Positions 6,269 through 7,473 of a stretch of DNA of 7,473 nucleotides are shown one piece after another. The notes under the pieces were generated by a model that was not told the DNA's origin, did no database searches, and saw nothing but the letters and a program-made list of their open reading frames with translations. How positions within the stretch are numbered: position 1 is the stretch's first letter; each line of letters starts with the position of its first letter. The translations under genes and the position numbers were made by a program. Origin of the DNA: Bacteroidota bacterium (GTDB lineage: Bacteria > Bacteroidota > Bacteroidia > Flavobacteriales_D > Crocinitomicaceae); assembly GCA_018825925.1 (NCBI GenBank), contig JAHKAT010000143.1, positions 1 to 7,473 on the forward strand, in the 5' to 3' direction.

Positions 6269-7473
6269 ATTATTATTGGGAAGTTGTTTGTTTGTTTCTT
6301 TAGGAGTTTTTGGTCAGCCAGGAACCCCAGAAAGCAAAGATGATAAGTTTGTGAAAACAGTTGAACAAAGTTTAATGCTGTTCTATCAAGACTATGCCAA
6401 CTCAACCAATTATGACTCAATAATGCGGGTGTTGAATTATGAAGCGAATGAATCGCCAAGTTTTTCAGACGACGTTTATTGTAGTCGTATAAAAGAAATT
6501 GCAGGTAGAACCCCTATGCCGTTTCAATGCAATGAGCCTTCTTTGAGTATTATTAAATATTTTGCAAAGAACAGAAGAAACTTTACACGAGTAGTATTAG
6601 GAAGAAGCGCTTTGTACTTTGATATGTTTGAAGAAAAATTATCAGAATACAATTTGCCCATCGAATTAAAGTATCTCGCTGTAATTGAATCTGGATTGCG
6701 GCCTCAAGTGAAATCGAGAGCAGGAGCCCTTGGGCTTTGGCAATTTATGTATCGTACTGGATTGTATTTTGATTTAACGGAAAATTCATACATCGACGAA
6801 CGAATGGATCCTGAAAAGGCAACCATTGCAGCGTGTAAGTATTTGAAACAATTGTACGGAATATATGGTGATTGGTTTGTGGCTTTAGCGGCGTACAATG
6901 CAGGACCAGGGAATGTAAATAAAGCAATTCGTCGATCAGGAGGCAAGACTAATTATTGGGCTCTTCGTCCTTTTCTGCCGAAGGAAACACAAGGATACGT
7001 TCCGAATTTTATAGCTGCTACGTACATGTTCACGTATCATAAAGAACACAATATTATTCCTATTCCTGCCAAAATTCATCATTCTCAACTGGACACGATG
7101 TGTTTGACCCAAGCTGTTAACATGAGAGATATCTCTCGTTTGATAAATTGGGATATTGAAGAAATTAAAATTTTAAACCCGGTTTATAAAACGGAAACAA
7201 TTCCATTGACTCAGCCTTTGCAATGTATTACAGGTCCATTGAACAAGATTGGGGAATTAGTTTCTGCCGAGTCAGTGTTGTATACAGGAAAGGCTGAAAA
7301 TTCAATTGAAGCGGAAGTTGTAGACCAGGAGACCGGTGAAACAGAAAATGAATCAAGCGAGGGTTCTGTTACACATATTGTAAAAAAAGGTGAAACCTTA
7401 GCTTCAATTTGTCGTGCTTATAACGTTTCAATCGAAGATGTTATGGAGTGGAATAAACTTGGAAGTGTTAATG
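6261..7473 (+). CDS. Secreted lytic transglycosylase (MltD-like, GH23/SLT) with LysM domain, 3' end cut by window
   Basis: The frame stays open from ATG 6261 to the window end (404 full codons, no stop). It encodes a peptidoglycan-cleaving lytic transglycosylase acting in the periplasm. A signal peptide is visible (MRKLLLGSCLFVSLGVFGQ, likely cut near residue 19). The SLT/GH23 domain spans about 115-240. Its catalytic Glu143 lies in the motif IESGLRP, followed by SRAGALGLWQFMYRTG (152-167) and the AAYNAGPGNV motif (Tyr212, Asn213). A middle segment (about 275-345, LTQAVNMRDISRLINWDIEEIKILNP) looks like a degenerate LysM-type unit. An acidic linker leads to a LysM domain starting at 370 (VTHIVKKGETLASICRAYNVSIEDVMEWNKL), which binds glycan; more LysM repeats may follow. 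Order and motifs resemble MltD, but Cys9 is too close to the N-terminus for a convincing lipobox. The start overlaps gatA (ATGCGTAA), suggesting translational coupling. Confidence 0.93.
   Translation, partial: MRKLLLGSCLFVSLGVFGQPGTPESKDDKFVKTVEQSLMLFYQDYANSTNYDSIMRVLNYEANESPSFSDDVYCSRIKEIAGRTPMPFQCNEPSLSIIKYFAKNRRNFTRVVLGRSALYFDMFEEKLSEYNLPIELKYLAVIESGLRPQVKSRAGALGLWQFMYRTGLYFDLTENSYIDERMDPEKATIAACKYLKQLYGIYGDWFVALAAYNAGPGNVNKAIRRSGGKTNYWALRPFLPKETQGYVPNFIAATYMFTYHKEHNIIPIPAKIHHSQLDTMCLTQAVNMRDISRLINWDIEEIKILNPVYKTETIPLTQPLQCITGPLNKIGELVSAESVLYTGKAENSIEAEVVDQETGETENESSEGSVTHIVKKGETLASICRAYNVSIEDVMEWNKLGSVN

Noticed and set aside
6276..6290. Cys9 of the transglycosylase as a lipoprotein anchor (LGSC)
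   Set aside because: Only eight residues precede the Cys and the hydrophobic stretch continues after it, so a type I signal peptide ending near FGQ fits better.
6196..6459. Antisense frame across the gatA/transglycosylase junction
   Set aside because: Both overlapped genes have intact motifs and a clear 8-nt overlap; the antisense product has no recognisable features.

Overview
The window is a stretch of bacterial housekeeping chromosome, most likely from a Bacteroidota member and probably Flavobacteriales-like. This rests on several sequence features. The DNA is AT-rich. Shine-Dalgarno sequences are mostly missing. A TAnnTTTG promoter element sits before tatA. NusA is short (411 aa) with one C-terminal helical repeat. 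The IF-2 linker carries an RKKRKRI basic patch, and TatA has the FGGKKIPELM hinge. Genus and species cannot be named from this window alone.

All genes lie on the + strand in two blocks. Block 1 (1-4301) is the conserved rimP-nusA-infB transcription/translation cluster: the last codons of rimP, complete nusA, a short spacer with a small GAAA-loop hairpin, complete infB, and a strong intrinsic terminator. Block 2 (about 4630-7473) starts at a Bacteroidota-type promoter element. It holds tatA (58 aa, easily missed because it is so short), gatA and a secreted LysM-bearing lytic transglycosylase that runs off the right edge. The spacing is tight (10 nt between tatA and gatA, 8 nt overlap between gatA and the transglycosylase), so these three are probably co-transcribed.

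Between the blocks lie about 330 bases (4302-4629) with no recognisable gene. This stretch holds a cluster of short inverted repeats and several copies of a GATGTC/GACATC hexamer. It also contains two short open frames of doubtful meaning. It is the least explained part of the window.

Block 1 serves ribosome maturation, transcription elongation/antitermination and translation initiation. Block 2 mixes protein export (Tat), tRNA-dependent amidation (GatA) and peptidoglycan remodelling; these look like co-expressed housekeeping functions, not one pathway. No mobile element, CRISPR array, tRNA or rRNA was seen, and nothing here supports a new multi-gene system. The most notable single observation is a valine at the position just before the presumed nucleophilic serine of GatA, where amidase-signature enzymes normally have glycine.
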